Source: CAYLJJ01 sp964384025 (GTDB lineage Bacteria > Myxococcota_A > Bradymonadia > UBA7976 > UBA1532). Taken from it: DNA of 5,674 nucleotides. The notes under the pieces are model-generated. The model worked only from the letters and a program-made list of their open reading frames with translations, did no database searches and had not been told where the DNA came from. Where the stretch lies: contig CAYLJJ010000194.1 of NCBI GenBank assembly GCA_964384025.1, positions 1 to 5,674 of the forward strand, in the 5' to 3' direction. This document shows, in pieces, positions 4,201-5,674 of this stretch. The position numbers were made by a program, and so were the translations under genes. How positions within the stretch are numbered: the stretch's first letter is position 1; each line of letters opens with the position of its first letter.

Positions 4201-5304
4201 ATGATTAAACAGATTATGACAACGCTTGGACCCATTGATGCAGATCAATTAGGGACAACATCAATGCACGACCACATCATGGTTGATGCCGGTTTTTTTG
4301 GTCCCCTCCTGAAGAGAGGCTTCCCAAACCCATCTCCAGAACTCTATCCAGATCCGATGAATCTGCCGCTAGACATTGAAAATCTAAAATTTCTTGGGCA
4401 CGGGCATCGGATCTTCTCGGACGACAATTGGGATCTAACAGATGTAGATTTGATGACAGAAGAACTCTCTGATTTTAGGAAATTAGGAGGGCAATCGATA
4501 CTGGAAACCAGCGTGCCAGGTATCAGACGAAATGTTGCCGGATTGAAGAAGATAGCAATAAATTCTAATGTCAATATTATTGCAAGTACTGGATTATATG
4601 TGGAAAACTCCTGGACAAAGAGATTTTTGGACATGGAATATGACGACTATATTGAGTTTATGAAACGAGAAATTTTCGAAGGAATAGAAGACACAGGAAT
4701 TAAGGCCGGGCATATTAAAACAGCTATTTTGGAATCTACTGCCAAAGAACTAGAATTTATAAGAGCAGCAGCATCCGTTTCCAACGAGACAGGGTATCTA
4801 GTTACCGCCCACACAAGTAGTATGACCTCACTAGAGGCGCGGCGTAGACTTCTGCAAAATTTTCTCAGCCATGGAATGCAATCTTCAAAGCTTCTATTCT
4901 GTCACATGCAATTTTCATTTTTTCCAATTGACATGAAAAAATTAGTGCAGAATCCAGATTCCTGGAAGCTCAATTTGGATTGGGCTAAGGAAGTGTTGGA
5001 CGCAGGAGTTAATATTTGTATTGACCTTTTTGGTCCTTCTTATGATCTGGAAGCGTTAGATAAGTGGGAGGTTCCAGATATGGTCAAAATGGCTGGCTTG
5101 CTGGCTCTGATTAAGGAGGGGTACTCGGATCAAATCGTCATTGGAAACGATCTCTACCAAAAGATAATGACTCGTCGATTTGGTGGACATGGTTATTGTA
5201 GAATTCTCAATTTTGTCGTTCCTACGTTGAGGACACTTGGAGTTAGAGATGATGATATAGAAAAAATTATGATAATAAATCCGATGAAGATGTTGAGTGT
5301 GTAG
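4201..5304 (+). CDS. Phosphotriesterase-family metal-dependent hydrolase (amidohydrolase fold)
   Basis: A 367-residue protein of the phosphotriesterase / PTE-like lactonase family (TIM-barrel, two divalent metals), which hydrolyses organophosphate triesters, lactones or related esters in the cytoplasm. The opening TLGPIDADQLGTTSMHDHI matches the family start, with the HxH metal pair at H23 and H25. K173 in AGHIKTAI is the expected carboxylated bridging lysine. H204 (TAHTS), H235 (FCHMQF) and D317 (IGNDLYQK) complete the site, so all six ligands are present. The family's closing NPxxxL motif appears as INPMKML. The spacing from the HxH to the Lys is 148 residues, versus about 112 in classical PTE. 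The His-to-Asp spacing is also about 11 longer, so loops differ and the substrate cannot be guessed. There is no signal peptide. The gene is intact and AT-rich (32-45% GC in lines counted, against 68% in a line of the TSP3 gene), suggesting horizontal transfer. It appears to be a single-gene unit. Confidence 0.88.
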   Translation: MIKQIMTTLGPIDADQLGTTSMHDHIMVDAGFFGPLLKRGFPNPSPELYPDPMNLPLDIENLKFLGHGHRIFSDDNWDLTDVDLMTEELSDFRKLGGQSILETSVPGIRRNVAGLKKIAINSNVNIIASTGLYVENSWTKRFLDMEYDDYIEFMKREIFEGIEDTGIKAGHIKTAILESTAKELEFIRAAASVSNETGYLVTAHTSSMTSLEARRRLLQNFLSHGMQSSKLLFCHMQFSFFPIDMKKLVQNPDSWKLNLDWAKEVLDAGVNICIDLFGPSYDLEALDKWEVPDMVKMAGLLALIKEGYSDQIVIGNDLYQKIMTRRFGGHGYCRILNFVVPTLRTLGVRDDDIEKIMIINPMKMLSV

Positions 5305-5326
5305 TAATGAAACTAGACACTCAATA
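5291..5326 (+). terminator. Hairpin overlapping the hydrolase stop codon
   Basis: TTGAGTGT (5293-5300) pairs perfectly with ACACTCAA (5317-5324). The helix extends inward by TAG/CTA (5302-5304 with 5313-5315) past one G-G mismatch, and outward by two pairs. The loop is TAATGAAA. The stop codon lies inside the stem. The downstream sequence (AGATTGTTGAC) is only mildly T-rich, so it is a probable 3' end structure rather than a textbook terminator. Confidence 0.45.
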
Positions 5327-5332
5327 AGATTG

Positions 5333-5359
5333 TTGACATTACTTCAGATTATCTAGAAT
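5333..5359 (+). promoter_or_regulatory. Promoter-like site TTGACA-N15-TAGAAT
   Basis: A perfect TTGACA (5333-5338) is followed by TAGAAT (5354-5359), one base off TATAAT. The 15-bp spacer is shorter than optimal. It comes right after the hydrolase 3' hairpin, and there is no gene start soon after it; a transcript would begin near 5366. Confidence 0.35.
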
Positions 5360-5365
5360 GGAATG

Positions 5366-5546
5366 AGCGGGTGTAAATCCCTAAAGAAACTGAGATGTCC
5401 AGCCTCAAGCGATGCTTCTGAACCATTTTGATGAGCTGACTGGAGTTTTGCGAGGGTGACGCTCAGGGCCAACGGTTCAGGTGGGCGATCCCTCGTTGAG
5501 TACGGATCCAAAGCCGCTCCCCGTCCTGTACAAAAATAGGACGGGG
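5366..5546 (+). ncRNA. Candidate structured small RNA of unknown family
   Basis: Between the promoter-like site at 5333-5359 and a strong hairpin at 5519-5546 there is no good coding frame but several inverted repeats. AAGC-GAT-GCTT lies at 5407-5417. CTGAACC (5418-5424) pairs with GGTTCAG (5474-5480) and encloses TGAGC (5432-5436) paired with GCTCA (5461-5465). The first hairpin directly abuts the second stem, as in a folded RNA. The transcript would be about 180 nt. I recognise no known family. Chance pairing in GC-rich DNA is the main alternative. Confidence 0.22.
5519..5546. terminator. Strong 9-bp GC hairpin
   Basis: CCCCGTCCT (5519-5527) and AGGACGGGG (5538-5546) are perfect complements around the 10-nt loop GTACAAAAAT. 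No T tract follows on either strand. It could end transcription in a Rho-aided way, protect a 3' end, or be a repeat-type palindrome. Confidence 0.45.
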
Positions 5547-5674
5547 TGGTGGCCGGCGATCGGGCCCTCAGCATGATGTGGGCGGATCATCGGGTTGAGT
5601 GATGAGCGCCGTCTGGGGATCCCCCCCAGACGGACGACTAATTGGCTTTTACAGTAGACTAACCATGCGCAAAC
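5547..5674. other. Right-edge region; possible next gene start at 5665
   Basis: Apart from the hairpin at 5607-5636, I see nothing firm here. The last ten bases read ATG CGC AAA C, the kind of MRK start common in exported proteins. No Shine-Dalgarno sequence precedes it, so a gene starting here can only be suggested. Confidence 0.15.
5607..5636. terminator. Strong 10-bp GC hairpin near the right edge
   Basis: CCGTCTGGGG (5609-5618) pairs with CCCCAGACGG (5624-5633) around ATCCC. Two further pairs (CG with CG at 5607-5608 and 5635-5636) form across a one-base bulge. The + strand downstream has only a short TTTTA at 5648-5652. It may terminate transcription arriving from either side. Confidence 0.45.

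Noticed and set aside
4014..5326. Transposon or integron cassette ends flanking the hydrolase gene
   Set aside because: I looked for matching inverted or direct repeats on both sides and found only short chance matches such as TTTGATGAG.
5353..5574. 73-codon minus-strand frame
   Set aside because: Crosses the 9-bp GC hairpin, no ribosome binding site, no recognisable family. It would deserve another look only if a protein search found conserved matches to its C-terminal half.

Overview
The window is about 5.7 kb of mostly GC-rich bacterial DNA. Every gene I can support lies on the + strand. Long, acidic, secreted proteins with thrombospondin type 3 (TSP3) calcium-binding repeats and Ig-like/beta-propeller architectures suggest a predatory or social Gram-negative lineage such as Myxococcota/Bradymonadota-like deltaproteobacteria. 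That placement is inference from protein style only; no rRNA or other marker gene is present.

Layout. (1) 1-1374: 3' part of a large gene for an Ig-like plus beta-propeller-like protein, with a coiled, charged tail. It is readable only by changing frame about four times, each time by the same -1 step. (2) 1375-1752: intergenic region with a palindrome, a very good sigma70-type promoter (TTGACG-N17-TATAAC), and a 46-codon leader ORF whose stop overlaps the next start (ATGA). (3) 1753-3378: secreted TSP3-repeat protein of 541 codons, interrupted by one in-frame amber codon inside the first of three 41-residue tandem repeats. It ends in a cysteine-rich WKNHG tail. (4) 3379-3885: two hairpins, then a decayed response-regulator receiver domain missing its beta2/alpha2 region. 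(5) 3886-4200: AT-rich intergenic region with hairpins, a T7-ended terminator candidate and a weak promoter. (6) 4201-5304: an intact AT-rich gene for a phosphotriesterase-family metal-dependent hydrolase with all six metal ligands. It is closed by a hairpin that overlaps its stop codon. (7) 5305-5674: no convincing gene, but a TTGACA promoter-like site, nested inverted repeats and two strong GC hairpins that could belong to a structured RNA.

The genes do not look like one pathway. The left 3.9 kb carries three damaged genes with GC-rich codon use; the right part carries one undamaged gene with clearly different base composition. This reads as a decaying accessory region (or error-prone assembly of GC-rich sequence) next to a probably acquired hydrolase gene. 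I see no transposase, tRNA, rRNA, CRISPR array or defence module.
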